64,000 nucleotides of DNA from Bacteroidota bacterium (GTDB lineage Bacteria > Bacteroidota > Bacteroidia > Flavobacteriales > Weeksellaceae). The translations under genes and the position numbers were made by a program. Below the pieces are notes generated by a model, which saw only the letters and a list, made by a program, of their open reading frames with translations, ran no database searches and was not told the DNA's origin. The stretch lies in NCBI GenBank assembly GCA_023460855.1, contig JAEWOS010000003.1, positions 186,001 to 250,000 on the forward strand. The letters are read 5' to 3'. Positions within the stretch are counted from its first letter, which is position 1. Each line of letters opens with the position of its first letter. Shown piece by piece: positions 1 to 7,828 of the stretch.

Positions 1-240
1 AAGGCCTATATTTATGAAGACCGCAGCACAATTGAAGAACAGTGGTCTTCTCTGGCAAATGCGTGGTTTGACGGCAAAGACGATCCGAATGTTACGGTGA
101 TCCGTGTAACGCCGGACGAAACTTATTACTGGGATACCAAAGCCGGGAAATTTGTAACGATGGTCAGCTTTCTTGCTGCAGCAGTTACAGGCAAAGAAAC
201 CGATAACAGCGACGGAGTTGAAGGAACATTAAAAGTTTAG
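1..240 (+). CDS. Pyridoxamine 5'-phosphate oxidase-like protein (general stress protein 26 type), 3' part
   Basis: Only the last 79 codons are present; the gene begins before the window and ends at TAG 238-240. The visible part has the W-x-x-L-x-x-x-W-F-x-x-G-x-D-D-P pattern followed by V-x-R-V-x-P-x-x-x-x-Y-W-D, which is typical of the C-terminal half of the small FMN-binding split-barrel proteins called general stress protein 26. The family binds FMN or related flavins; a specific substrate is usually not known. An intrinsic terminator follows directly. The family call rests on the C-terminus alone, so it is moderate. Confidence 0.6.
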   Translation, partial: KAYIYEDRSTIEEQWSSLANAWFDGKDDPNVTVIRVTPDETYYWDTKAGKFVTMVSFLAAAVTGKETDNSDGVEGTLKV

Positions 241-256
241 TTTCAGAACCAAAAAG

Positions 257-289
257 AAAGCCGTATCATCTGTGATACGGCTTTTTTTA
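257..289. terminator. Bidirectional intrinsic terminator
   Basis: A perfect 10-bp stem (259-268 with 273-282) has a 4-nt loop and is followed by seven T. A-rich sequence lies on the other side, so it can serve both the upstream + strand gene and the converging - strand gene. Confidence 0.85.
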
Positions 290-309
290 TATAATTATAA
301 AACAGCTGA

Positions 310-672
310 TTATTTCATGGAAACGATGCGGTCCACCACATAATTGGTATTTCCGCGCCACGGAAGTGCACCTTTGTATTCTTTGTAATGTAGATCAAAG
401 TGCTTCCCACTGTTCTGCTCCAGCTGCTGAAAAATTTTCGGATCTTCCACCGAAAACTCAAATTCGTAACTGGTAAGCGCTCCTGTTCTGCCACGTCCGA
501 AACCTTCCTGAATCAGTTTTCCTTCATATGTTTTGAAAACATAGCCTTTGTTCACGGCATAATTCAGGTAACCTGATTTCACACCTTCACCAAATACGAA
601 ATAGTATTTGTACCAGACAAATCCGCCTAACAAAAGGAGAACAGCCGCCAAAATGATCCACAGGTATTTCAT
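310..672 (-). CDS. Small membrane-anchored protein of unknown function
   Basis: This 120-residue protein has one N-terminal hydrophobic segment (about residues 4-22) and then a soluble mixed alpha/beta domain of about 95 residues with many aromatic residues. Similar flavobacterial proteins are, as far as I recall, sometimes labelled 6-phosphogluconate dehydrogenase, but nothing here resembles that enzyme: it is far too short and has no Rossmann motif. It lies 10 nt downstream of the acyl-CoA dehydrogenase stop codon on the same strand, so the two are probably co-transcribed. No function can be assigned. Confidence 0.7.
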   Translation of the reverse strand: MKYLWIILAAVLLLLGGFVWYKYYFVFGEGVKSGYLNYAVNKGYVFKTYEGKLIQEGFGRGRTGALTSYEFEFSVEDPKIFQQLEQNSGKHFDLHYKEYKGALPWRGNTNYVVDRIVSMK

Positions 673-682
673 AACGGATAAT

Positions 683-1825
683 TTATTTCTTGGAAATAGA
701 TCTGGAAATTACAATTTTCTGGATCTCTGAAGTTCCTTCATAGATCTGCGTAATCTTTGCATCACGCATCATACGTTCAACGTGATATTCCTTCACGTAA
801 CCATAACCTCCGTGAATCTGCACCGCTTCAATGGAAGTATCCATCGCAACCTGAGAAGAAAACAATTTTGCCATCGCTCCGGACTCTGAAATATCTTTAC
901 CTTCATCTTTTTCCACAGCAGCTTTCAGACAAAGCATTCTGGCAGCAGAAATATTTGTCGCCATATCCGCAAGTTTGAAAGCGATTGCCTGGTGGTTGAT
1001 AATTTCTGTACCGAAGGCTTTTCTTTCCTTGGCATATTTCAGCGCAAGTTCATATGCTCCGGAAGCAATTCCCAAAGCCTGGGACGCAATACCAATTCTT
1101 CCGCCATTCAGAACGCCCATCGCAAAATTAAAGCCGAAACCGTCATCTCCAATTCTGTTTTCTTTTGGAACTTTAACATCGGTAAACAGCAGGGAGTGTG
1201 TATCACTTCCTCTGATTCCTAATTTATCTTCTTTCGGACCAATTTCAAATCCGTCCCATTCTCTTTCCACAATGAAGGCATTAATTCCTTTGTGCTTTTT
1301 CTCCGGATCAGTCTGTGCAATTACTACATAATACGATGCAGTTCCACCATTGGTAATCCAGTTTTTGGTACCGTTCAGCAGATAATGATCTCCCATATCC
1401 ACTGCGGTAGTTTTTTGCGAGGTAGCATCAGAACCCGCTTCAGGCTCAGAAAGTGCAAATGCTCCGATCACTTCTCCGCTTGCCAGTGGAGTAAGATATT
1501 TCATTTTCTGTTCTTCCGTACAGTATTTCTCAAGTCCGGCACATACCAAAGAGTTATTCACAGACATCACCACAGATGCAGAAGCATCGATTTTGGCAAT
1601 TTCTTCCAAAGCCAGCACATAGGAAACACTGTCCATACCTGCACCACCGTATTTTGGGTCCACCATCATTCCCAGGAATCCCATTTCCCCCATCTTTTTA
1701 ACCTGTTCTGCCGGAAACTTCTGGTCGCGGTCACGTTCTATCACACCCGGCAATAATTCAGTCTGCGCAAAATCTCTCGCTGCCTGCTGGATCATCAGGT
1801 GTTCTTCCGATAAATTAAAGTTCAT
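683..1825 (-). CDS. Acyl-CoA dehydrogenase (short/medium-chain, butyryl-CoA dehydrogenase type)
   Basis: This FAD flavoprotein catalyses alpha,beta-dehydrogenation of acyl-CoA and passes electrons to an electron-transfer flavoprotein. The 380 residues match the usual length. The order is the N-terminal helical domain, the middle beta domain with A-L-S-E-P-E-A-G-S-D and N-W-I-T-N-G (about 125-160), and the C-terminal helical domain with Q-I-H-G-G-Y-G-Y and Y-E-G-T. Glu363 in Y-E-G-T is at the expected catalytic-base position. Substrate chain length cannot be read reliably; the overall look is that of the butyryl/isovaleryl branch. It is probably the first gene of a two-gene unit with the small membrane protein downstream. 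Confidence 0.93.
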   Translation of the reverse strand: MNFNLSEEHLMIQQAARDFAQTELLPGVIERDRDQKFPAEQVKKMGEMGFLGMMVDPKYGGAGMDSVSYVLALEEIAKIDASASVVMSVNNSLVCAGLEKYCTEEQKMKYLTPLASGEVIGAFALSEPEAGSDATSQKTTAVDMGDHYLLNGTKNWITNGGTASYYVVIAQTDPEKKHKGINAFIVEREWDGFEIGPKEDKLGIRGSDTHSLLFTDVKVPKENRIGDDGFGFNFAMGVLNGGRIGIASQALGIASGAYELALKYAKERKAFGTEIINHQAIAFKLADMATNISAARMLCLKAAVEKDEGKDISESGAMAKLFSSQVAMDTSIEAVQIHGGYGYVKEYHVERMMRDAKITQIYEGTSEIQKIVISRSISKK

Positions 1826-1907
1826 AGTTGATTATTTACTGGGCGTAAATTTACAATTTTTAGATGAAATGTTCTATTCATTAACACATGCTTCAGGTCA
1901 TAAAATA

Positions 1908-1943
1908 CAAAAAATCCGCTCCTTATTTTTATGGAGCGGATTT
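1908..1943 (-). terminator. Intrinsic terminator of the M43 protease gene
   Basis: The 11-bp perfect stem 1912-1922/1933-1943 has a 10-nt A/T loop and is followed on the - strand by a T-rich run. It sits 23 bp after the protease stop codon. Confidence 0.8.
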
Positions 1944-1965
1944 ACAGATGTTGTATTTACTTCAG

Positions 1966-4023
1966 TTATTTTTTGATGAATTTGCTTGATGCTTTAAATT
2001 CATTTTCCTGAATAGTGATTACATAATTACCGGTTGTAAGTTCAGAAACACTGATTTTATTATCCTTGATATTTCCTTTGCTTACGATTTGTCCTGCTGC
2101 ATTGAAAATGGTGTACTGTGCTTTATCAGATACGTTGGTAATGTTCAGAATTTCTCCAACCGGAATCGGATAAATATCAAACTGATCATCGTTCACTTCT
2201 GTAGTTGAAAGGGTCATCACTTTGAAAGCTACCTGATCAATATCTGTGAAAGTACCACCACTGTAGATAATTACAGAACCGTCCGGAGATTTGATGTCGA
2301 ACCAGCCGTTTCCGCCACCACAGCAAATACCGTCATCCCAGTCGTCATTGATTGTGAAGATGTAACAGCCAGGAGTAAGATTCCAGGTCTGGGTGATTAC
2401 CGGAGGAAGCGGAGATGATTGCGGGGTATCTGAATAAGGACCACCTGAATACATTGTTGCTCCGGCCTGATTTTTCAGATTCCAGGTGGTTTCAGATCCC
2501 CAGTAATCCTGCTGAAGTCTGAAAACTACAGATGAATACTGGTAATTAGGAGCTGTAGAACCGCCCGCCGTATAATTTCCGGTTGCAGTATTGTTGGTTG
2601 CTCTCTGGTCGGTTGTTCCGTTTGCAGAAACGATGCTCGCAGAAACGGTTCCGCTGGTTGTTCCGGCTGCCACAGGAACTGTAAAAGTTGCAAATTTATC
2701 CTGTGCAAGAGAACCGCTCCAGTTATAAGTTTGCGGTGCACCACCTCCAATGGTATAAGATATTGTTGCGGAGGTAAGCATCGAAGTTCCTCTGTTGTAA
2801 ATTGTAAAATTCAGCGGACTGTTTGGTGCTGTCTGCGTACAGTTGGTGAATTTCGTGATGCTGCAGCTTCTTTCCACTTTAATTTCAGCATCCACCGGGA
2901 ACAGTGCAATTGGTAAGTTTTTAGTAGATGTGATCAGCGTGCTTCTTCTTACCGCATTGTTCATTACTGTATTCATTCGCACTGACTGTCCCTGAGTAAA
3001 AATATTCATGCAGCCGTCTGTGGTATAATCCATATAGTTTTCGAACATTTCATCCGCAGTACCGCAGCTGTTTGGTTTCGGGTGTGAAGGACAGCCACCG
3101 TTTGATGTCTGGTGAACCGGTGTATCTGCAACAAAATCGTTTCCGCAGTTTGCATCTCCCCAAATGTGTCTGAGTCCCAGGTAATGACCAACTTCGTGAG
3201 TCATCGTACGACCTTTATCATATGGTGCACTTAAAATGAAAGTGCCGTCATTAAATGTGGAAGAACCGAAAAATCTGAAGGCTGAAACAACGCCGTCAGT
3301 GTTCGCGCCACCGCCAAAACCTGCGAGATCAGCAGGATTATTGGTACTTGGAAACTGTGCATACCCAAGAAGTGAGCTGCTGCTGAAGTTTACACTCCAC
3401 ATGTTCATATACTGGGTTGGATCCCAAATTGTCTGCGGCTTTACAATTGAATTGATATCAGAAGTGCTCCATGACGGCTGACACAGATTAACACGATTGA
3501 TACCGTTTGTCGGATTTCCGTTTGGATCTACTTTCGCAAGAGCAAACTGTATCATGGTATTGGCTCCGATCGGATTGTTATTCCAGCCCGGCGTTCCGGC
3601 CATCTTGGCAAAATCCTGATTCATCACCGTGATTTGAGAAATAACCTGATTATCTGTAATATTCGGCGCAACACCCAGGTTTTGACCGTTATGGATCACG
3701 TGAACAACAACCGGAATTGTGATCACCCCATTTGCAAAAGATTTGTTGTTTTTAGCCTGTTCGATCAGCGGGGCAAGCCACGCTTCAAATTCAGCATCTG
3801 TAGCCCTATTCGGGTTCATCTGCTGCAGGTACTGTTCGTACTCTGTAGTAGCACAACGAATCATTCCGTTCGTTTTCTGCAATTCTTCGGCAGTGTACGT
3901 TTTACCGAAAACAGTACGTTCGCCGTCAGTAATTTGTTTTTGCTTTACCTGTGCGGTAAGTCCGGAAAAACTTCCTGCTGCGAACATCACTGATAATGCA
4001 AGAGCAGAGATAATTTTTTTCAT
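1966..4023 (-). CDS. Secreted M43-family zinc metalloprotease with type IX sorting domain
   Basis: This is an extracellular metzincin protease of the pappalysin/cytophagalysin (M43) type, 685 residues from the chosen start. A signal peptide (MKK n-region, hydrophobic core, ending near T-A-Q at about 23) is followed by a pro-region. The catalytic domain carries H-E-V-G-H-Y-L-G-L-R-H (His276, Glu277, His280, His286) and a downstream M-D-Y Met-turn. Next come a CARDB-like beta domain and a domain rich in Trp, Asp and Cys with a D-D-G-I-C-C-G-G motif. The last 75 or so residues have the F-x-I-Y-P-x-P pattern of a type A T9SS C-terminal sorting domain. An in-frame ATG at 4161 would give 46 extra residues that bury the signal peptide, and a -7 box lies at 4050-4057, so 4023 is the start. 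It likely degrades extracellular protein. Confidence 0.92.
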   Translation of the reverse strand: MKKIISALALSVMFAAGSFSGLTAQVKQKQITDGERTVFGKTYTAEELQKTNGMIRCATTEYEQYLQQMNPNRATDAEFEAWLAPLIEQAKNNKSFANGVITIPVVVHVIHNGQNLGVAPNITDNQVISQITVMNQDFAKMAGTPGWNNNPIGANTMIQFALAKVDPNGNPTNGINRVNLCQPSWSTSDINSIVKPQTIWDPTQYMNMWSVNFSSSSLLGYAQFPSTNNPADLAGFGGGANTDGVVSAFRFFGSSTFNDGTFILSAPYDKGRTMTHEVGHYLGLRHIWGDANCGNDFVADTPVHQTSNGGCPSHPKPNSCGTADEMFENYMDYTTDGCMNIFTQGQSVRMNTVMNNAVRRSTLITSTKNLPIALFPVDAEIKVERSCSITKFTNCTQTAPNSPLNFTIYNRGTSMLTSATISYTIGGGAPQTYNWSGSLAQDKFATFTVPVAAGTTSGTVSASIVSANGTTDQRATNNTATGNYTAGGSTAPNYQYSSVVFRLQQDYWGSETTWNLKNQAGATMYSGGPYSDTPQSSPLPPVITQTWNLTPGCYIFTINDDWDDGICCGGGNGWFDIKSPDGSVIIYSGGTFTDIDQVAFKVMTLSTTEVNDDQFDIYPIPVGEILNITNVSDKAQYTIFNAAGQIVSKGNIKDNKISVSELTTGNYVITIQENEFKASSKFIKK

Positions 4024-4049
4024 ATTTAGAGGATATTTGTTTAAGAAAG

Positions 4050-4057
4050 CAAATATA
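4050..4057 (-). promoter_or_regulatory. -7 box (TATATTTG) of the M43 protease
   Basis: It matches TAnnTTTG exactly. It lies 26 bp from the ATG at 4023 and predicts a leader of about 21 nt. No good -33 element is visible. Confidence 0.55.
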
Positions 4058-4214
4058 TAACTTAGAAAATGTTTTTTAGAAAAAATTATGAAAAACATTA
4101 CAATTAGAAGGTAAAATCTCATTGATTCGCCTAAATTTTTCTGCATTTTTGCCTGAAACATATAAATGTGTTACTTTTACACTAATTCACTAATTCAATT
4201 ATCCAACAACCTAT

Positions 4215-5993
4215 ATGGCAATAAGAAGATTGTTTGATGTAGCACATCATGCACTGAAGCAGTATCCGCAGGAGGATATGTTCGTTACAAAACTGAATAA
4301 TGTCTGGCAGAAAACTTCCACCCAGGAATTCATCAATTTGGGAAACAAGATTTCACGCGGACTTCTGAAACTCGGAATAAAGCCCGGCGATAAAGTAGCG
4401 CTGATTACTACCGCAACCAGAACGGAATGGGCAGTAATGGATTTCGGAGTGCTGCAGATTGGTGCAATCACTGTTCCTGTTTATCCCACAATTTCAGCAG
4501 AAGATTATGTCTATATTTTCAATGATGCCGAAGTAGAATACTGTTTTGTTTCCGATAAAGCACTGCTGGATAAAGTGATGAAAGCCAAACCCGACGTAAG
4601 TTCGCTGAAAGGCATTTTTACCTTCGATCAGGTGGACGGTGCCGCAAACTGGCAGGAAGTTCTGGATATGGGTAAAGACAGTGCTACACAAAATGAAGTG
4701 GATGATCTGGCAAAAACGATTAACCCTGAAGATTTAGCGACCATCATTTATACTTCCGGAACCACCGGAAAACCAAAAGGCGTAATGCTTACGCATCATA
4801 ATATTGTTTCCAATGTCCTGGCTTCCGACAGCAGAATTCCGCGCGACAAAAGCGTACAGATCAAGGATGTGCGTGTACTGAGTTTCCTTCCGATCTGCCA
4901 CATTTTTGAAAGGATGCTGTTTTATTTATTCCAGTATAACGGTTTTTCAATTTATTTCGCGGAAAGCATTGAGAAAATGGGTGACAACATCAAAGAGGTA
5001 AAACCTCATTATATGAGCGTTGTTCCAAGGCTTGTGGAGAAAGTTTACGATAAAATTTACGACAAAGGCACGAGCGCGGGCGGACTGAAATCCAAAATTT
5101 TCCTTTGGGCTCTCGGCGTTAATAAATCGAAAAAGAAAATAAGCAAACCTTCCGGCCTTAAAGAAATCATCGCCGATAAACTGGTTTTCAAAAAATGGAG
5201 AGAAGGTCTGGGCGGAAATATTGTTACACTGGTTTCCGGTTCAGCAGCACTTTCATCAAGACTGAACAATATGTTTCAGAATGCGGGAATCCCGATTCTG
5301 GAAGGTTACGGCTTAACAGAAACTTCACCGGTAATTTCAGTAAATTCATTCAATAAAATGAGAGTCGGCTCGGTTGGTCATCCGCTCGATAATCTCGATG
5401 TGAAGATTCAGGCCGATGGTGAAATTACGGTGAAAGGACCAAGTGTTTTCCGCGGGTATTTCAAAAATGAGCAACTTACAAAAGAAGCGTTTACCGAAGA
5501 CGGCTATTTCAAAACCGGCGACATCGGACACCTCGATGAAGAAGGATTTCTGCATATAACCGACCGTAAAAAAGAAATGTTCAAGACTTCCGGAGGAAAA
5601 TACATTGCACCACAGGTGATCGAAAACCTGGCAAAAGCTTCCAAGTTCATTGAGCAGATTATGGTTGTCGGCGACGGTGAAAAAATGCCGACCGCACTGA
5701 TTCAGCCGGATTTTACATTTGCACAGCACTGGGCAGAGCGTCATCACCTGAATATTGGTACTACGCCAGAAGAAATTGTAAAAAGCAAAGAGCTGAAAGA
5801 CCGTATTGAAAAGGAAATAGAGCACCTGAATAAAAAACTCGGTAACTGGGAGCAGATTAAGATGTTTTCTCTTACGCCTGAAGTGTGGGCAATAGAAACT
5901 GGCCTGTTAACTCCTACTCTGAAACTGAAAAGAAAAGCTATTAAGGAGCGTTTTATGAATTTGTACAATGAAATGTACGGTCATGATAAATAA
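4215..5993 (+). CDS. Long-chain fatty acid-CoA ligase (AMP-forming, FadD type)
   Basis: This enzyme activates fatty acids to acyl-CoA through an acyl-adenylate, feeding beta-oxidation or lipid synthesis. The 592 residues match the family. The P-loop-like adenylate motif T-S-G-T-T-G-K-P-K-G starts at residue 180. A later G-Y-G-L-T-E-T-S-P motif binds adenine and acyl-AMP. The C-terminal part has G-D-I-G-H-L-D-E-E-G-F and D-R-K-K-E-M-F-K-T-S-G-G-K-Y-I-A-P, the hinge and A10-region signatures. It has a cytosolic or peripheral-membrane character. It is transcribed divergently from the M43 protease and ends at a strong terminator. An acyl-CoA dehydrogenase lies 2.4 kb away. Confidence 0.93.
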   Translation: MAIRRLFDVAHHALKQYPQEDMFVTKLNNVWQKTSTQEFINLGNKISRGLLKLGIKPGDKVALITTATRTEWAVMDFGVLQIGAITVPVYPTISAEDYVYIFNDAEVEYCFVSDKALLDKVMKAKPDVSSLKGIFTFDQVDGAANWQEVLDMGKDSATQNEVDDLAKTINPEDLATIIYTSGTTGKPKGVMLTHHNIVSNVLASDSRIPRDKSVQIKDVRVLSFLPICHIFERMLFYLFQYNGFSIYFAESIEKMGDNIKEVKPHYMSVVPRLVEKVYDKIYDKGTSAGGLKSKIFLWALGVNKSKKKISKPSGLKEIIADKLVFKKWREGLGGNIVTLVSGSAALSSRLNNMFQNAGIPILEGYGLTETSPVISVNSFNKMRVGSVGHPLDNLDVKIQADGEITVKGPSVFRGYFKNEQLTKEAFTEDGYFKTGDIGHLDEEGFLHITDRKKEMFKTSGGKYIAPQVIENLAKASKFIEQIMVVGDGEKMPTALIQPDFTFAQHWAERHHLNIGTTPEEIVKSKELKDRIEKEIEHLNKKLGNWEQIKMFSLTPEVWAIETGLLTPTLKLKRKAIKERFMNLYNEMYGHDK

Positions 5994-6018
5994 TTAGTAT
6001 CATTAACCATGATTGAGG

Positions 6019-6045
6019 TGCAGCGGCTTTCCGCTGCATTTTTTT
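6019..6045 (+). terminator. Intrinsic terminator after the acyl-CoA ligase
   Basis: The perfect 8-bp stem 6019-6026/6031-6038 has a CTTT loop and is followed by seven T. Confidence 0.85.
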
Positions 6046-6067
6046 CGCGGTCATGAGAAAAAATTTC

Positions 6068-6075
6068 TAATTTTG
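6068..6075 (+). promoter_or_regulatory. -7 box (TAATTTTG) of the zinc-ribbon gene
   Basis: This exact TAnnTTTG match lies 13 bp before the ATG at 6089 and predicts a leader of about 8 nt. Confidence 0.55.
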
Positions 6076-6088
6076 AAAAAACACCGCG

Positions 6089-6433
6089 ATGGAATGTCTT
6101 GAATGTGGAGAAGAAATAAAAGGCCGCTCAGACAAAAAATTCTGCAATGATGCCTGCCGGAATGCGTACAACAACAAACTGAACAGCGATTCGTCTTCGC
6201 TGATGCGCAATATTAATAACAGGCTGCGTAAAAACCACCGTATCCTTGCTGAAAATTCATTCACCGACGGAAAGGCAAAAACCACGCGTAATAAACTTTC
6301 TGCAGAAGGTTTCGATTTCGATTATTTTACCCAGCTAAAAATTTATAAGAACGGTGCTGAATACCGTTTCGTTTACGACATCGGTTATAAATTCCTGGAA
6401 GATGACTGGATTTTGCTGGTGAGAAAAGTTTAG
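6089..6433 (+). CDS. Small zinc-ribbon protein, function unknown
   Basis: The 114-residue cytosolic protein begins with C-L-E-C-G, followed about 15 residues later by F-C-N-D-A-C-R-x-A-Y-N-N. This CxxC/CxxxC treble-clef or zinc-ribbon pattern occurs in small proteins described as zinc-ribbon or DUF2116-like. The C-terminal half contains a G-F-D-F-D-Y-F-T segment and a short beta-rich end and resembles nothing I can name. It may bind nucleic acid, but that is inference from the zinc knuckle only. It is a single gene between two terminators. Confidence 0.7.
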   Translation: MECLECGEEIKGRSDKKFCNDACRNAYNNKLNSDSSSLMRNINNRLRKNHRILAENSFTDGKAKTTRNKLSAEGFDFDYFTQLKIYKNGAEYRFVYDIGYKFLEDDWILLVRKV

Positions 6434-6482
6434 ATGAAATCCGGAATTCATTAATTATGCAATTAAGAACGTATTTTAAGAC

Positions 6483-6511
6483 AAAAAAAGAAGCAGTTCC
6501 TAAAAACCGCT
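6483..6511 (-). terminator. Intrinsic terminator of the CvfB-like gene
   Basis: A 7-bp stem with one G-U pair (6492-6498/6505-6511) is followed on the - strand by a T-rich tract (6483-6490). It lies 11 bp after the stop codon. Confidence 0.65.
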
Positions 6512-6521
6512 CCCTTCCCAT

Positions 6522-7346
6522 TTACAATAACCTGATCTTATCGTCCTGAATCTCGATTTTCTTGTCTTTGTACAGGCCGCCAATCGCTTTTTTGAAATTC
6601 TTTTTACTCATCTGAAGCTCCTCCTTTATTTCTTCGGGAGTTGATTTGTCCGAGAGATGCAGCAATCCGTAATTTTCATCGAGTTTTTCCAGGATTATTT
6701 TCTGGAATTCATCGATATTTTCGTAACCTGTCGGCTGCAGCGTTACATCGATTTTACCGTCTTCACGAATGGTTTTTATGTAGCCTTTTTCCTCCGACAA
6801 AGGGTACAGTTTTTTGAAAACATCTGATGCGTAGATCAGCCCGATATATTTATTGTTGATCACTACATTCCAGCCGATTTCGCTCTCTCCCATAATAATC
6901 AGATCAACCTGATCCCCTTCTTTGAAAGGCAGATTGTTGTACTGCGGATTCCTTTTAAATTTCGTGGTTCCGGTGATCAGTCCGGTGGTTTCATCAACGT
7001 AGATGTAAACCAAATAGCGTTTTCCCTCGACAATTTTGAGTTTCTGCTGCGTGTACGGAATAAAAAGATCTTTAATGATTCCCCAGTCCATAAAAGCGCC
7101 GCTCGGTAAACTTTGCACGCAGTTCATCACCGCAAATTCTTCTACTTCTGCAAGCGGTTTTTCTGTAGTGGCTTTCAGTTTTCCGTCATCCTGATACACA
7201 AAAACCTCTACTTCATCGCCTTCTTCAAGATTCCTGCTGATGAAAACCTTCGGCAGAAATGCTTTCCAGTTATTGTCATCAACCATCATCGCACCCGAAG
7301 AATTCACCTCGGAAACCGTTAAAATCTGTGTTTTACCTGCGTCCAT
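6522..7346 (-). CDS. cvfB: CvfB-type S1-domain RNA-binding protein
   Basis: The 274 residues match the CvfB family, which has three S1-like OB folds and a C-terminal winged helix. I see beta-rich S1-like stretches at about 5-60, 70-135 and 140-205. An alpha-helical end carries S-K-K-x-F-K-K-A-I-G-x-L-Y-K-x-K-K-I, the conserved winged-helix signature. In Staphylococcus the homologue binds RNA and affects virulence-factor expression; the role in flavobacteria is not known to me. A -7 box ends 5 nt before the ATG, so the transcript probably has no leader. Confidence 0.85.
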   Translation of the reverse strand: MDAGKTQILTVSEVNSSGAMMVDDNNWKAFLPKVFISRNLEEGDEVEVFVYQDDGKLKATTEKPLAEVEEFAVMNCVQSLPSGAFMDWGIIKDLFIPYTQQKLKIVEGKRYLVYIYVDETTGLITGTTKFKRNPQYNNLPFKEGDQVDLIIMGESEIGWNVVINNKYIGLIYASDVFKKLYPLSEEKGYIKTIREDGKIDVTLQPTGYENIDEFQKIILEKLDENYGLLHLSDKSTPEEIKEELQMSKKNFKKAIGGLYKDKKIEIQDDKIRLL

Positions 7347-7350
7347 GGTA

Positions 7351-7358
7351 CAAATGTA
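7351..7358 (-). promoter_or_regulatory. -7 box (TACATTTG) of cvfB, leaderless arrangement
   Basis: This exact TAnnTTTG match ends 5 nt before the ATG at 7346. With the rnpB calibration the transcript starts at about 7345, on the start codon itself. Confidence 0.55.
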
Positions 7359-7387
7359 AGTGAAATCTGCGGAACAGGAATTGCAGC

Positions 7388-7594
7388 ATGAACCGCATGC
7401 CTTCTTCCGTAATCCGACATATCAGTTTCGATGAAGAACGAAACATTCTTTCAGTGGAATATCTTTCCGGAAAAGTTTATGAATATTTTGATGTGCCTAA
7501 AATTGTCTATGATGAATTTCGCGGATCGTTCGCAAAAGGAACTTTTCTGAACAGACATATTAAAGGCAAATTCAGATTCGAAGAGCGAAAATAA
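7388..7594 (+). CDS. KTSC domain protein
   Basis: The 68-residue protein consists of a single KTSC-like domain: S-S-x-I-R-x-I-S-F-D, then L-x-V-x-Y-x-S-G-K-V-Y-x-Y-x-x-V-P, then F-x-x-S-x-A-K-G-T-F-L-N-x-x-I-K-G-K. This small fold occurs alone or fused to other domains in many bacteria, and its biochemical role is unclear. The start could be Met1 (7388) or Met4 (7397). It lies between the divergent cvfB gene and the converging KOW gene, with which it abuts tail to tail. Confidence 0.85.
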   Translation: MNRMPSSVIRHISFDEERNILSVEYLSGKVYEYFDVPKIVYDEFRGSFAKGTFLNRHIKGKFRFEERK

Positions 7595-7786
7595 TCAACC
7601 GGCTACCTCTATATTCTTCGCCAGTGTCTTGAAACGGACATTATCAATTTGCCGAACGGTAACCGTCATATGCCCGGTTTTGCTGATGTTGACATCTTCA
7701 ACAGTTCCGGATTTACCTTTATGCGTTCCGCCAACCACTTTACACGACATTCCGTTTTTAACTGTATTTCCTCTGGAATCACTCAA
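7595..7786 (-). CDS. KOW-motif protein
   Basis: This small protein has the core M-x-C-K-V-V-G-G-T-H-K-G-K-S-G-T-V-E-D, a clear KOW motif as in NusG and ribosomal proteins L24/L26. It is probably an RNA-binding protein. The frame opens with TTG at 7804, but that codon overlaps a -7 box (7802-7809). I therefore favour TTG 7786, or ATG 7750, which would give a minimal protein of 52 residues. It abuts the KTSC gene tail to tail and lies just downstream of the TonB receptor gene. Confidence 0.7.
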   Translation of the reverse strand: MSDSRGNTVKNGMSCKVVGGTHKGKSGTVEDVNISKTGHMTVTVRQIDNVRFKTLAKNIEVAG

Positions 7787-7801
7787 AATATAATGTTTTA
7801 T

Positions 7802-7809
7802 CAAAATTA
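7802..7809 (-). promoter_or_regulatory. -7 box (TAATTTTG) of the KOW gene
   Basis: This exact TAnnTTTG match is in the short gap after the TonB receptor stop. It predicts a start at about 7796 and argues against translation from TTG 7804. Confidence 0.4.
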
Positions 7810-7828
7810 CGCCAAATATCCCATCGAT

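Noticed and set aside
1292..1756. Long + strand open frames opposite the acyl-CoA dehydrogenase, and similar ones opposite other genes (for example 13446-13967, 59950-60891)
   Set aside because: They are antisense shadows of well-supported genes, with composition unlike protein and no promoter or family signal.
4024..4161. Upstream extension of the M43 protease to ATG 4161
   Set aside because: It would put 46 residues before a normal signal peptide, and a -7 box lies inside it.
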